A DNA stretch of 64,000 bases from Distichodus sexfasciatus (GCA_032718565.1 JAVGVS010000024.1:330952-394951); one strand, 5' to 3'; shown: positions 20,721-33,120, counted from the first letter of the stretch. Notes: generated from the letters alone by a model not told the origin. Numbers and translations are program-made.

Positions 20721-22200
20721 GCAAAATGCGGAACTGACATTGCACGCTTAAGTTTTTACAGCACACTCAGGTCCTCATACGCACCTTAAAACCTGTCCTT
20801 ACATTGGTGCAAACACATTCATTATCTCACTGAAACATTGCCATTTTATTCCTTTGTACACCTTTGAGACACCTTTGTTCTCCCGACAGAGGTGAGGCCT
20901 CAGGTCAGTAAATACCCACCCACTTATTCACCCACCCACTGTGGGCAAAAAAGAAACGGAAAATTAAACTTCCTTTTTCCTCCTCTCAGTTCATCGCAGT
21001 CCTCTAGGCTACAGTAGAAAAGAGAGCTATTGAAATCCAATTACAGTAAACAAACAGAATTAATACATTCTTTGAAGCGACAGAACATTTCCCGATTTCT
21101 CATTTGAGCGTTCGAAAGCGAAAAGTTTAATTACACAACGCTTTGCCAAAGTCAAGACTCAACAAAGCGTTCACTCCACTTTGTAGCAGAACTGGACACA
21201 CCGAGAAAACCAGCGTGACCTCTCAAGTGAGGATCCCAGAATTTGCTCCACCTCTGCACTCCTTCTTGAGGTGCGGTCCTGCCGCCTGGACAGGTGAATT
21301 AGAAGGGGGTCTGATTTATTAAGCAAGGGTCAATGAACAACAAGCCATTATCGTGCGTCTGGAGGCTGGCTTTAAAGATAGATTTGGACGCAACCAAAGC
21401 ATCTTCCTTTATTTTCCAAAACTTGCCCTAAAGGCCGCTATGGGAGCCAAGCCGAGCCAAGCCGCCGCCTTCTTCTTTTTTTTGTTTTTTTTTCGCCTGC
21501 TGCGTATCAATAGGATTAGCGCTCTGCCGGAGTCTCGCTAACTCTCCAAAGCTGGATTCATCTGGCACTTCCGCGAAGGGAAGCCGTTGCCGTGCCACCT
21601 TAGCTTGCACTGAGCTGGATATCCACCCCAAGGCTTCCAGCCTTTTCTCCCGATTCTCAGGCGGCCCTTGGAATCAGCAGCGGTAGTTGGAAGTAGAAAT
21701 TCATTTGTCTCTGCCGGCAAAGACGGCATGAATCTGTCTCCAGATTGCGGCGTGCTGTGGCTAATGCGGCGTCGGAAGTTTTTTAAAAAACAAGCCTTTA
21801 TTGGGAAAAAGTTTGGAGATATTGACCGCCGGACGCACTGCTGATCTTTTGTACAGTACTTTTGAAAGATTTTTGGCCTAGAAGTGGCCTAGCTTTGGCC
21901 AGATTTATAATCGTGACTGTAGGTCTTTCTGTCCCCTTCTACAAAAGGGCATTTAGAGCACTTGACTAATTGAAAAATCCATTTTCACCCCTCCCAGCTA
22001 CATTTCGGCAGACCTTCTCCTTTAAAATGTGCCGTACGGATGCTTATTTTTCCTCGTTATTGAAACAGTCGGTCTTGCCTCCCATTAGTCCCTGCCGGGT
22101 CGAGAGTTATGACTGAATTTTAATGCAGATAAAGGATTTTTTGTTTGATTTCAGAGATGAATTTTAATATTAGAAATTTTGGGACCTCTTAAATTAAGGA
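20721..22200. other. Unique segment, candidate noncoding regulatory DNA
   Basis: About 1.5 kb nearly free of repeats apart from a T-rich run at 21473-21492. Composition is higher in GC than the surroundings. Short frames on both strands overlap (21353-21729) and show no domain. Confidence 0.35.
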
Positions 22201-23395
22201 CACGTACAGCAAATGGCGTGGGTTTCCTCCGGGTGTTCCAGCAGAAGTTTGCAAAAATCTTTGTAGGGTAAAGAGAATTCTAACAAATAGTTTAACATCC
22301 ATCACAATTTGTACATTAATGTGCCTGTAGACGTATGAGCTGCAGTATGTGAGGTTAAAGACCGCTTTGTGCAACTTATTCTCAATTTTACGACCTCTAA
22401 ACGTAACGCTTCTACAACTCATATCCGTGAGAAACAATAAAACCTCGAGTTCTTCCCAAGACCACTGTCAGCATCGCTTTCAGACCCAGCAGCGTTTAGC
22501 ATTTAAGACTTTATGGAGCTGGAATGCGTGTAAAATTCTGCGACGAAGTCTTGCGCCACTCTATAATGGTGCCAAAGGTTTTGTCCTGGACGATAAAACG
22601 CAAAGCGGGACCCGTTGCAACATTTTATAAGATTCACTAGACTCATTTCGGAGGGCCGAAGCATTATAAAACCATAAAAGGGATGTGTGTCTTCAATTTT
22701 TTAAATCTTTTTGAGGGGGATTTCAACTGGGGACTGGCTCTGACAAACAAATCATCATTGCACACATGCTTGGCGTTCCCCGTCGCTTAATGAGCCTGAC
22801 CTTTGCTCTTAAAGGCCGTTGTGCGCCTGCCCGAACGACTGCCTCGTTAGCGCCAGTGGGCATCTGTTTGTCTTTTTTCCGTGCTCATATACTTCCCCTT
22901 TTAATCCGCGAGGATCCACCCCGCGGCGAACAAAGGCAGCTATCGATCGCAGACCGATCATTTGAAGGCACCTGCAGTTCGTCCGCGAGGGAGAGGCGGC
23001 GAGCGAAGGGCCGAACAACACAAAGGGGGCGCTGGCGGTGATCACAGATCCTGGCAGTTTTATGACCTTTAATAATAACGCACAGTCCAGCACTGCATCA
23101 CCCAACATTGAGACTGAATTCCCTACGAAGCTTGAAGGTGGCTGACAGTCTCCGTCTCTCTTCCTTTTGCTATCAAAGCCATGTATCGAACATGCTGCGG
23201 TCATCCGAGTCCAGGACTGTGTGCAACTGGTTTGTCTGATGCTTTCCGTGCAGTTCATAGAACAGTCATTACTCAAGCGGCTGGGAGGTGCGAGGCTAAT
23301 GGTTTGTTGGTTTACGCTGCACTACATCAACATTAATGAATCATACAATGCTGACTGGCCGGAAGCCAGCTTCCACATCTAATGGTGTGGCTGAA
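22201..23395. other. Unique segment, candidate noncoding regulatory DNA
   Basis: Repeat-free. 22895-22960 contains ttaatccgcgaggatccacc and gcagctatcgatcgcagacc, compositionally distinct from the neighbourhood. A 155-codon minus frame (22809-23276) overlaps a 91-codon plus frame and has no recognised motif. Confidence 0.35.
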
Positions 23396-23397
23396 GG

Positions 23398-23427
23398 TTA
23401 TGATGATGATGATGATGACGATGATGT
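23398..23427. repeat. (GAT)n microsatellite
   Basis: gatgatgatgatgatgacg tract. Confidence 0.85.
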
Positions 23428-23469
23428 GACAATGCAAATGTGATTGCTTTTTTTTTTTAGGGTTACAGT

Positions 23470-24335
23470 TATCACTAGGGGTGTTGAAATCGCATAATCG
23501 ACTAATTGGACGATTCTGCATCAATGCAATGCCAGACCATAATCGGTTATAATAACGGAGGTTTTCAACCGCCGCTCCGCTGCTCCCTAGTGGTCCGCGG
23601 CAGCACTGCGGGTCATCCGTGACATACAATCCACTTTCACTACTGAAATCACTTTTTAAAAATTATTCTTTTTTATCATTTTGCAAAGCATTTCCAGATA
23701 ATTTGAGCATTTCTTTATGAATAAAGACACACACACACACTGTTTAGTCTGAGTGGTAGTGTTTGTTACAAAAGCAACCCCTGAATTATATCACGGCATT
23801 GCTTGGTGATTTTCTGGTTATAGCATAAAACTTCAAGTTAAAAAGATCATCCCGGTAGCAACTATGGCTGCACAATCTGTGTGCAATGTGACGTAATGTA
23901 GGAAAATTGATAGCATGCATCGTGATGCACTGAGATATCGTTCACCTGGTAATCCTAATCGAAACCAGCGGTGACACCAGTGAAGGTTCACTCCTCTAGT
24001 TATCGCATAATGACGCAATCACATAACTAATCACGTTCATGATGCAAACAAGACCGTTCATAATGCACTCAGCAACATTAAGTCATTAAACACAAAGAGG
24101 TTTCTCACAAATAATGAACGAATAACAGAAAAAGGAAAAATAGACATAACTCGCGAATGAATGCACGTAGCAAAAATGTATGAAAGCCGATATAGGCCTG
24201 TTTCTAGCGCAAAAAATTGTTGGAGGAGTAGCGGCACCGAACATGGGTGGATAATGAAATGATGACACAAATACTGCATTTTTCCAGGTGGCAAAATGGA
24301 CAGAACTCGCGAACGAGTGCACGTGAATGAAAGCA
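23470..24335. other. Probable decayed DNA-transposon sequence with internal direct repeat
   Basis: Starts with ctaggggtgttgaaatcg, resembling a hAT-type end. Two 32-bp direct repeats (24137-24168 and 24293-24324; core actcgcgaa, gtgcacgt) match at 28 of 32 positions. No frame of note and no second terminus found. Confidence 0.4.
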
Positions 24336-24339
24336 ACAT

Positions 24340-24462
24340 CCCAGGGAGCAGTGCTTGTGGACGGTACCTTGCTCCTGAGTAACTCAGTGGAAAAGAGGAT
24401 TCAAACCGGCGACCTTCCGATCACGGGGCCAACTCCCTAACCTCTACTGGATCTACTGTCCA
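24340..24462 (-). mobile_element. tRNA-derived SINE, partial (copy D)
   Basis: In reverse complement: gttagggagttggccccgtg, atcggaaggtcgccggtttg and gcaaggtaccgtccacaagc in the family order. The 3' tail is missing. Confidence 0.85.
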
Positions 24463-24499
24463 ACAAGAATGGTACGTGACAAATAAAGGATCTTGAAAA

Positions 24500-24775
24500 T
24501 TGATAATTTTTATCCCTCTCACATCCATTTCCCTCCTTCCCTCTCTCTTCCCTTCTCTCTTTCCTCTTCATAGTACAAAGTCTCCATTTCTGTCCCCGCC
24601 AGCTCTATGTAGCCCATTTAAACAGCAAAAGAACGCAACGTCTGTCATTAGCAACGCACGTACGCTACACAGACAAAACACAAAGCGCTCCAGTTGCTAA
24701 TAAACCCCAATGAGCTCCAGGTTATTCTGGTTCCCCCCCAAAAAAGCAACTGTCTCTCTCTCTCTCTGTTCGCCC
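24500..24775. repeat. Pyrimidine-rich tract and (TC)n
   Basis: ccctccttccctctctcttc at 24530-24560 and a short tctctctctctctct at 24749-24766. Confidence 0.75.
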
Positions 24776-25300
24776 CCCACCCTAACCCCCTCAACAACCT
24801 CGTTTTCCTCGCTTATCTGGCTTTGTGATCCGGAGTAGCGGAGTTGCCCCGAGCCCGTCTGCTCGCCCGCTCCTGTTCCGCACAAACTTGAATGGGGTGC
24901 AACAAAAAGTGCTTTGATGTGCTAATCGCGGTTCTTTTTCAGCCCGCTCCTCATAATTTTGTATCGACAGGCCGCTGCGGGAACGACCGAGTTCCCGGGG
25001 GAACCAATTTCCACGCAGGCGTCATTTCCCGCCTTGCACTTTTAATAATAAACCTTTGTTATGTCGCGCAGATGGAGCCGCCAAGTCCTGAGGTGCGCCG
25101 TTTGTTTTGTGCACGATTCAAACTGCGACAGACGGGGAGCTGCGTCACCTGACGCTAGGTTCACCTGAATTAAGAGCTTAATCCAAATGTAGGAGAGGAA
25201 AAAGGGTGAAGCTGGGACTCGTCTTGAGGGGTGATGGGCAGCAGTCAATGCCTAGTCAAATTGAGTACAAATGAATGGAATGGAATCTTCAGTTCATTAT
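24776..25300. other. Unique GC-rich segment, candidate regulatory block
   Basis: Repeat-free; gcccgtctgctcgcccgctc and gttcccgggggaaccaattt stand out, the latter (24990-25009) holding the inverted pair gttccc/gggaac. No credible gene. Confidence 0.35.
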
Positions 25301-25431
25301 ATATTTGTAAATTTTATTAAACAATATAAAGAACTAATATACAGAACTTCAGGTACTAAAAATGTCTTAATTCTCTCTCTATATAAAATTGTGGATCACA
25401 TTTTTTATATGTTTATGATATAATTTAATTA

Positions 25432-25687
25432 GTCATTAAATATTTTATATGAAGTACTTATTTTTGTACTGAATAAAAAAATTAAGAAGTTCTTTTATAT
25501 ATATGTACACACATATATATATACATACACACATATACATATATATATATAAATATATATATGTATATATGTGTATGTATATATATATGTGTGTACATAT
25601 ATATAAAAGAACTTCGTAATTTTTTTATTCAGTACAAAAATAAGTACTTCATATATTAAAATGTAATTCTCCTAAATATTTAATGAC
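25432..25687. repeat. Long near-perfect palindrome (~256 bp)
   Basis: Left arm from gtcattaaatatt through gaagtacttatttttgtact, aagttcttttatatatatgt and acacacatatatatatacat; the right arm repeats the same in reverse complement, ending aatatttaatgac. About 100 bp of core arm pair with only one or two mismatches, and the right arm carries an extra segment of about 20 bp. Could be a MITE or a replication-generated inverted duplication. Confidence 0.9.
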
Positions 25688-25696
25688 CCCATTTAA

Positions 25697-25698
<2 letters not shown>

Positions 25699-25734
<36 letters not shown>

Positions 25735-25760
25735 ATAATATAATATTACATATATATAAT
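25699..25760. repeat. (TA)n microsatellite
   Basis: Long at tract followed by taataatata variants. Confidence 0.9.
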
Positions 25761-25956
25761 TTAGGATTCCATCATAATAAATTACATCAAAAAAGTACCT
25801 CTGCAAAATATTAAATACATGATGTGTACATTTCTTATATATAAAAATGTAATCAATGAAAGTGTATAAATGTGAGAAAGTCAGTGATTATTTGTCAAAT
25901 GTATAAATATGCAAAGATCGATCTATCTATCTATTCTCTTGATCTACATATTAGCC

Positions 25957-25979
25957 AATGTGTGTGTGTGTGTGTGTGT
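25957..25979. repeat. (TG)n microsatellite
   Basis: Perfect gt tract of about ten units. Confidence 0.9.
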
Positions 25980-27010
25980 AGATTAGCCTGGCTTACAGCT
26001 GATGAGAGCCTGACCATCCCTTTGCCTGCCTCCAGAAGCCGGCCACTATTACCGATACTGTGCCCAACACATGCTGTCATTTTGGGGCTCAGATGGCATG
26101 GCCACATCATGCGCCTGGGTCTCTGGAAGTGGGCAAATGGAGATGGGACAGCTCCTGCATGTGGTCAGATGCCCGTGTTCTTGTCATGTGAGAACTAGAC
26201 AGAGTCTGGCCTGTGCTGAAGCTCTGGGTGTGATATCTTGTCTCTATAAAAAAGCAGCTGTTCTGTTCAGTACTGCATTTAAAAAAGGCAGCACAAAGCA
26301 GCGCCAGATTTAATTGGCTAATGGTGGGGAATGTGTTGTTGGCTGTTGGGGTTTTGATGCTGGACAGGCTGATTAACGGTGTACAGCGACACCCAGCCAA
26401 TACCTTTTTACCTGATCCTGAACACTGTAGTAATATTATAAATAATACTAATAGACTGAATATACATTTTATTTCATTTGCTCATATTTTCTGCCACGTT
26501 TACTTAAAGGAGCTACATGTAAGATTGTGGCCAAAACTGGTACTGCGGTCAAATTCAAAATGCTGTAGCCAATTGTTTCCTCCTCCCCAGGCCTAGAGTT
26601 GCCTTAAAAATGGATCCTCATATTTGGCCAATCTAGCATCAATGTCAGGTTTGGTATTGCTATGCTGATCCTTGTTTTGTTTCTGCTTTGGTCAAGACAT
26701 TTTTGGGAGTCATAGTGAGGCCTTTTAGTTTTTAGTAACGTCAGACATTTGTAATCCAGAGCGTAGGTGCAGCTCAGTGATAACCTTGGATATGAAATGC
26801 TACTGACTTTGTGATTGACAGATGGGTGGGGTGGAGCAGGTCAAAACCACAAAACCAAAGCCAAACACGATTTGCATTAAGTACATTTTAAAATATTAAT
26901 ATTCTGGCTGTAGTCATTTTATTTAGAGAGATCAGTATTTCAAATAAACATGATTCTTAATCTCTGGTGACATATTAGCTTCATTTTATAATTACTTGCC
27001 ATAAATATCT
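25980..27010. other. Intergenic, no gene seen
   Basis: Frames at 25872-26198, 26071-26313 and 26321-26596 show no domain. Part of it (26505-26640, aaaggagctacatgtaag onward) has the look of a fish MITE but no inverted end was identified. Confidence 0.35.
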
Positions 27011-27018
27011 TACACATA

Positions 27019-27569
27019 CACTACCAGTCAAAAGTTTGGACACACCTTCCCATTCAATGTTTTTTTTTTATTTTCGTTACTATTTACATTGTAGATTCTC
27101 ACTAAAGGCATCAAAACTGTGAATGAACTGTGTAAGGGCTATTTGACCAGAAGGGAGAGTGATGGAGTGCTGCGCCAGATGGCCTGGCCTCCACAGTCCT
27201 GACCAAACTAATCGAGATGGTTTGGGATGAGATGGACACTTGCAGAGTGAAGGCAAAAGGGCCAACAAGTGCTCAGCATCTGTGGGAACTCCTTCAAGAC
27301 TGTTGGAAAACCATTTCAGGTGACTTCCTCATGAAGCTCATCGAGAGGCAAGAGTGTACAAGCAGTGATCCAAAGCAAAGGGTGGTTATTTTCAAGAATC
27401 TAAGATATAAAACATGTTTTGGGTTATTTCACCTTTTTGTTTACTACATGAAAAAGGCCCATATATGTTCATTCATAGTACTTCAGTGAGAATCTACAAT
27501 GTAAATAGTCATGATAATAAAAGATAAAACATTGAATGGGAAGGTGTGTCAAACTTTTGACTAGTAGTG
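27019..27569 (+). mobile_element. Tc1-like element, internally deleted (551 bp)
   Basis: Terminal repeats cactaccagtcaaaagtttg (left) and caaacttttgactagtagtg (right) extend inward about 110 bp with good pairing. TA dinucleotides lie immediately outside both ends, the Tc1/mariner target site. Full-length Tc1 elements are about 1.2-1.6 kb, so most of the transposase gene is gone. Confidence 0.9.
27150..27425 (+). pseudogene. Tc1-family transposase, C-terminal remnant
   Basis: Tc1 transposases cut and paste their own element using a DD34E catalytic core. Here only the C-terminal part survives: DGVLRQM and WPPQS are read in one frame, then a small deletion shifts the frame just before the conserved SPDLNPIE region, and MVWDEMD, PTSAQHLWELLQDCWKT, LMKLIER continue from 27217. 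The ATC-GAG of the third catalytic acid is still present at 27212-27217. The N-terminal DNA-binding half and the first two aspartates are missing, so it cannot be active. Confidence 0.85.
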
Positions 27570-28014
27570 TAGCTACTTTAACATCAGTGGAAATTCATCT
27601 ATTTTTGTTTCATTTTATAAATTGCCTATTTTTAGACATTATAATTGCTTGCATAGATTACACCAATTTTACAGGGATATTCTGTAATACTCACACGAAT
27701 GCAGACATCTATTTCACTGGACACAAATAGAGACTGTTGTAACAAAATGTGTAGCGTTGGAGTCCAGCAAAGGCAGTCAGCGGGGCAAACAAATCCATAC
27801 CGCGATAGGACAAACAGTAATCCAAAAACAAGTGCAATAAGTCAAAACACCGAAGGTGGGCTTGCATGCTGGCGTAAATACACAGTCAATATGTGGCAGA
27901 GAAGCTGTGTTCACAAATGTTTTTTTATACCTGTTAGAATACAGGTGAACCTGATTAAGCTCTCTCTGAAATAAAAAATATTAGTTATGAATATTAGGCC
28001 TTGCATGGCTTAAA

Positions 28015-28076
28015 TTAGGAATAATAAATAATAATAATATTAATAATAATAATAATATGTGTAATAATAATAATAA
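28015..28076. repeat. (AAT)n microsatellite
   Basis: Interrupted aataataataataat runs. Confidence 0.9.
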
Positions 28077-29000
28077 TTTGTGGCTTATCACTTGGAATTT
28101 CCATTTCAATCAAGGTCTTAATTTGACTTAATAAATATTAATATTCTTAATATTACTTGGAAAATCTGGTTTTGGAAAGAATTTCTCTCCAAAAATGTCT
28201 CCATAAGGTGCTAACAAACTATGAAAATAAACCAAGGCCAAATTGCTTGACCATTTCACTTGACATCTTTTGAGTCCAAAATTAACTCTGCTTGACCTGA
28301 CTGGCATTTAAAAGGCACAACATTGATGGAAGCGGTGTTCTGCTGCGCTTTAGAGAATTCTTCCATCACCCAGCTCTTTCATTATCAGTCAGAGACGTTA
28401 CACACCATGATAAAACCGAGTATAAATAAATAAAAGGCTTTGCTTTGCTGCCTTCATTAGTTACATGATGAAGTGTGTGTGTATGTAGTATTGCCTCTAT
28501 GGATGGAGAATCCCTGTTGCGGTGCTCGCGGATCTGGTTGTGAAGCTGCTCCTTATATAAGGTTCCTGCTGGTAAAGTTCATCCATATTATGTGAGGAGA
28601 AGGTCACGAGCAGGGCAGAGTTAATGCCGCAAATGGTGCAGCGCGTGTAAATCATAAACGTTGTTATGTCAGATGCACTCCGGAAACATCATGAATTCTT
28701 TATGGCACGAAGGCAAACGTAACTCGCAGAGGAAGATTTGCTTGAGGAGATCTGTCATGAGGCAGCCCTGTAAAAACTTAACTTGGAGGAACATGGGTGT
28801 CGTGTTTATGAAGATCTCTTTTTTGACCCACACTTGACCACATGTCTTGTACTACTAAGATCTTTGAGGTTGTGGGACTGACCTCCTGATCTACAGTGAG
28901 CTGCACTGAAGAACGTGGCCAGGTCTCAAAAGACTTCGTCATATTATTAAGCTCAAAAGTGTTGAGGTACAGAATCCGAATCACGTGAGACTTAATGGTT
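28077..29000. other. Intergenic, no gene seen
   Basis: Unique sequence; 28280-28760 is repeat-free with mixed composition and could be regulatory. Confidence 0.3.
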
Positions 29001-29004
29001 CGAT

Positions 29005-29093
29005 TTCCCAGTTCAAGATTAAACCTAGTCCTAGAAAAATTTTCTTTTTGAATGATAAAATCTACATTGGTACTAGTTAGTCCAAGACTCCAG
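29005..29093. mobile_element. Palindromic MITE, 'gattaagcctagtc' family, copy 2
   Basis: caagattaaacctagtccta and gtactagttagtccaagact, matching copy 1 with more decay. Right arm truncated. Confidence 0.65.
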
Positions 29094-29376
29094 CCCAAAG
29101 TATGTAGTTGGTGAGAATAATATATATTTAGCACTTTTTCAGTAGTTAACTATATTACTGTATTAATAATACAATAAATGATCACTTCTCAGAATGTATT
29201 TTGAATTGTTTATTTATGTCATTCATGATAATTTATATTTCTACTTTTACTGGAACTGTAAATAACACAATGGTGACCCCATTTCCTCCGCTCACATGTC
29301 GGTTCAGCACAAAAACAGCATTCCAGCATGTTTGCTAGTTGTCTGCTGTATGTTGCTGGTCCCAACCCAGCCTCTG

Positions 29377-29402
29377 GCCAGAGAGAGAGACAGAGAGAGA
29401 GA
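29377..29402. repeat. (GA)n microsatellite
   Basis: gagagagagacagagagagagag tract. Confidence 0.9.
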
Positions 29403-31285
29403 GTATCGCTTTACTAGTTAATGCAGACCTACACAAGCAACAGTAGAAAGATTAAATTGGCCGAGGGGAAGAAAGTGGGAGGGAGAGCGAATGAGTTATT
29501 TACCACCGGAGGCTAGCAGGGGCTCAGGGCTCCAGCTGAGGATTGGCAGCTGGTGATTAGTTTTAAAGTGAGCACTAATGCTCTGAAGCTTGTGCATCAA
29601 TCTCTATTGGAGGTGCTCTGGAAAGAAAGAGAAAGAAAAGGAGAGAGCTCTATCTATTGGGTATAGAGCAGCTTTAACACACCAGGCGTTGGAAAATAGA
29701 ATTAAAAAAATAAATAAATATCAAAATAAAAATGGATTTTTAAACGGGATTTGCTCCTTCTAAAATCTGTCAGTTGTTTAAATCATCTGAGAAACAGTAC
29801 TTCTTTTAAACTCTGGCCGGGTGAGACATAACTATGTAAAAAAGCCAATAACTGTCTTCCGCGCCAGATCAAACTTTTGCCGAGGTGGTGATAAATATAA
29901 TTTGAATTCGACGCACAGGAACTAGATCTTGAGTGGTCACGATATTTTCTAGAATGATGTGGGAAGTTTCTGACTGTGAGCACTCGGGACTGCAGGGTAT
30001 AACATTTACAGTATTGAATTTCCAATAATTGTTTAAACTTTTTTGTTAGGTAGATCTAAAATTAAATCCATAAGAGGCATTGTGTGGTTTATTATTCTGA
30101 TCTATGTCTGATGTAGAAACTCCTTTGTTTCAGGGTTTGACTTTGGCATAAGCCCACGATTAAAATGACCAACAACATTTGTACACATTAAGCAAATTAA
30201 CCTAATTAGTTTGCATAGCTTCTCAGTAAATTTTCTTCAGCGTTAGGTCATTTTATTAGCATGCTGTGAGTTCCAGTTTAACATCTGGCTCATGTTTACT
30301 AGCTTCGTTAACTACAGTACATCTGCAAAACTGCAGATCTGTGTTTTCACAATTGTAAAAATCGCCAATTCTACTAGCGTAGTGCAATTAACCACGTTGT
30401 TAACCGGATTACTGAGAATCCCACAACTGCCTGTTCTACTAATAGTATGTATAATAATTCATGCATTAATTCTCTCATTCATATTTTATCACACACACAA
30501 GTGCTTATTAGTTTTTATTGTTTGTTAGTCAATTTTACTAGCCACTTGTTTGAACTATTATTACCTGATCAATCTGCAGTGTACAGATGGTGTGTACAGG
30601 TTATGGATATGTTTGTAATTTAGCTTTAATTAAGAATCTTTATAGTGACAACGTGTTTCCTGCTGAAGTAAAAGAAAATATTATCTTTGAATATTTGTAC
30701 AGTTGAACCTCAAAATTAAGGAGGCATAAGAAACAAATATAATACTGTTTACTAAAAATCATTTTTATATAGCATTTATATTTTCTGAAAGACACACATG
30801 TGTAGTGTTATGAATACAGAATATAATGAATATATTAAGGTATAAAAAATTGAAAAGGTTACACAAACACACCAATAAATAAATAAAAGCTTTTATAAAA
30901 GGTTTTTAGGAACTAGTCTTGACTTATTATAATATACTCTTCTCATTTTGAATCATGAATTAATTCTGTTTCAATTTCACTATATAATACATTGTCATTG
31001 TCATAATATTATTATAGATTATTTGAATGCAGGACAAATAAGACACAAATAAACAATATATAGATAGAATATATAAATTATAAACTTTAAATTTGAAGTA
31101 GAGAGTCAATTAGGATGCGGCATGAGGTCAGTAACAGTTTCAATAGAAAAAAAAAATGCAATTTTTGGCAAACGCATACATGCATTAATTTTGTGCAAGA
31201 TTGCTCTTATCATCATGTGAGGATCACGGTTCTTAGAATAAAATCTCGAATAAAAGCAATTACTTGTAAATGTCAGAAAACTTTA
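29403..31285. other. Intergenic, no gene seen
   Basis: AT-rich unique sequence with small frames only. 29450-29640 is less AT-rich and repeat-free. Nothing else stands out. Confidence 0.35.
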
Positions 31286-31289
31286 ATAT

Positions 31290-31340
31290 TTGAGTGGGTT
31301 TTTGAGAACAAATTTCTTCTTAAGAGGAGTTGGTAAATAA
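31290..31340 (-). mobile_element. 'cttaagaagaaa' dispersed repeat end
   Basis: gagaacaaatttcttcttaa gaggagttggtaaataagg is the reverse complement of the terminus at 19960. Confidence 0.55.
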
Positions 31341-31860
31341 GGTCCAATGTTCCTTGAAAGTGCAGAAGTTTGTAAATTCTTGTTCCAGGGGCTGATGTTG
31401 CTGATCAGATTCAAACACACATGCTGCACCACACCACACCTGTAGCTAATACCTCCCGTAGACGCCCGATTAGCTATGTATTGTGGGGTGTAAGTGTCTA
31501 TAAATCTGCAGCTGGCTGGGGTGTGGAGGCAGCAACTCCTCAGAATTGGTAATTCTCCCCGAATCCTCCGCGCTGATGAGGGAAGCCTTCATAATCAGGG
31601 AATGGGTTTAGCTAATAATACGTGGCACTTTCCTGGCGCGTCGACTAGCAAACAATCAGCATAAAGTGTGTCAAAAGCGAATTCATGAATCTTTAATGCT
31701 TTACATCACACCCTGGAAACAGACGTAGGTGTGGCGTGGGACAGTTTAAACAGCTGCACTCGGGGTTTTATATAGAGACGGAGAGGGAACGCTAACCGGG
31801 TCTGATTTATGCAAATAAGCTCTTACAACAGACTTGAGGAAGTTATATACTGTACATACA
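31341..31860. other. Unique segment, candidate noncoding regulatory DNA
   Basis: 31500-31700 is repeat-free with ttcataatcagggaatgg, gtttagctaataatacgtgg and cgcgtcgactagc islands. No gene seen. Confidence 0.3.
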
Positions 31861-31868
31861 CACACATC

Positions 31869-32012
31869 CAACAGTTGGTGGCGTAACGGTAGGGTGTTTG
31901 CCCCGTGATCAAAATGTCGCCGCATTTGAATACCAGGACCGGTAAAAGGTACCACTGAGGTACTCAAGAGCAGGGTACCGTCCTTAAGCACTCCACCCCA
32001 GGCACTGTCCAT
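31869..32012 (+). mobile_element. tRNA-derived SINE, partial (copy E)
   Basis: cagttggtggcgtaacggta, gtttgccccgtgatc, aggtaccactgaggtactca and gggtaccgtccttaagcact in family order. Box B is decayed and the tail is missing. Confidence 0.88.
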
Positions 32013-32790
32013 GACCAAAGTTTAAATAATATTTCATGAAAGAAAATGCTAGAAATATCCCCAAATTATCCCTAGCTAAGATTTTTTTTATTCCTCTGAC
32101 ACACAGTTACTCAGATCCAGAGTGGGCTGAGTTCATAAGTTGTGTTAATTAAAAAAGAAAGAAAATCCAGCACTGAAAGGGTAATGGGGAAGAAAAGAGA
32201 TTTTTGACATGAGAAATCCCAGCTAGGCCCCCCTCTCAGCTGAAGACCCCCTCCCCTGCTGTGTGGTGCAGCTGCACTCCGAGTCTGTAGTTAGCGACGA
32301 CTGGCTTGTGTTGCTTTGACGTGGACCTGAATTCCTCTCTTCCTTCACAGGCAAATGTGAGCGAAAGCTGTGACACATGCTACAAAGCACCATTCGAACG
32401 CATCCTGACCGCTTGTCAATAACAGCCCCAGGTAGTAGTTACACATCCCTTCTCTTTCTCTCTTAAGTCTCTTCTTCTTCTTCTTCTTCTTCTCCAGGCG
32501 GAGCTGGAAGCGTGAAGCAGCTTCAATGTCACTTCGCTTTCACAAGCGGCGCTAGGTGCCGGGGGAGGCTTTTTATAAGAGCTGGAAATGCAGTTCTGTG
32601 TGGCACAGCGTGGTGGCGAGTAGCTCCACCGGCTGGCCCCGCAGGACGCTGTTCACACTTTAAAAGAGCCTTTTCCTGGGCGATCGATAATTCTACCACA
32701 ATGTGTGGGGTCTGAAAAAGTTTCCCACAGATATAAACTTGGCCTTGTGTGAGGACTGGGACTGGCTAATGCAGACCAAAATTCATAACT
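32013..32790. other. Intergenic with (TTC)n at 32470-32493
   Basis: Contains a perfect cttcttcttcttcttcttct tract. 32500-32720 is repeat-free and GC-rich. No frame of note. Confidence 0.4.
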
Positions 32791-32794
32791 CGAT

Positions 32795-33120
32795 CATTGC
32801 AGGGAAGTGGGGCGGGGTGAGGGAGGAAAGGAGTGAGTCAGTGGTGAAGGGAAGGATGGAAAGATGGAAGGAGAGAGGATGGGAAGGATAAAGATAGGGA
32901 CAGAGGAAGAGTAACATGTGGGTTGCAGAAGAGTAGGGAGGGACCTAGGGAGGTAGGAAGTGCAGGAGAGCTGGAGGCTAGCCGGTCGAACCAAGAGATG
33001 GAGGAGTGAGTGAGCTAGGGGAGTGGGAGGCGAGGGCAAGATGGAGGTAGTGAGCTAGGGGTAGGAGTGACAGAGAGCTGGAATGTGAGGAGGCGAGGAC
33101 AGATGGAGGAGTGAGTGAGA
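32795..33120. repeat. Purine-rich minisatellite-like tract
   Basis: Long G/A-rich stretch with repeated phrases gtgagtgagctagggg, gagctaggggtaggag and gatggaggagtgagtgag. The 81-codon minus-strand frame here is a low-complexity artefact. Confidence 0.75.
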
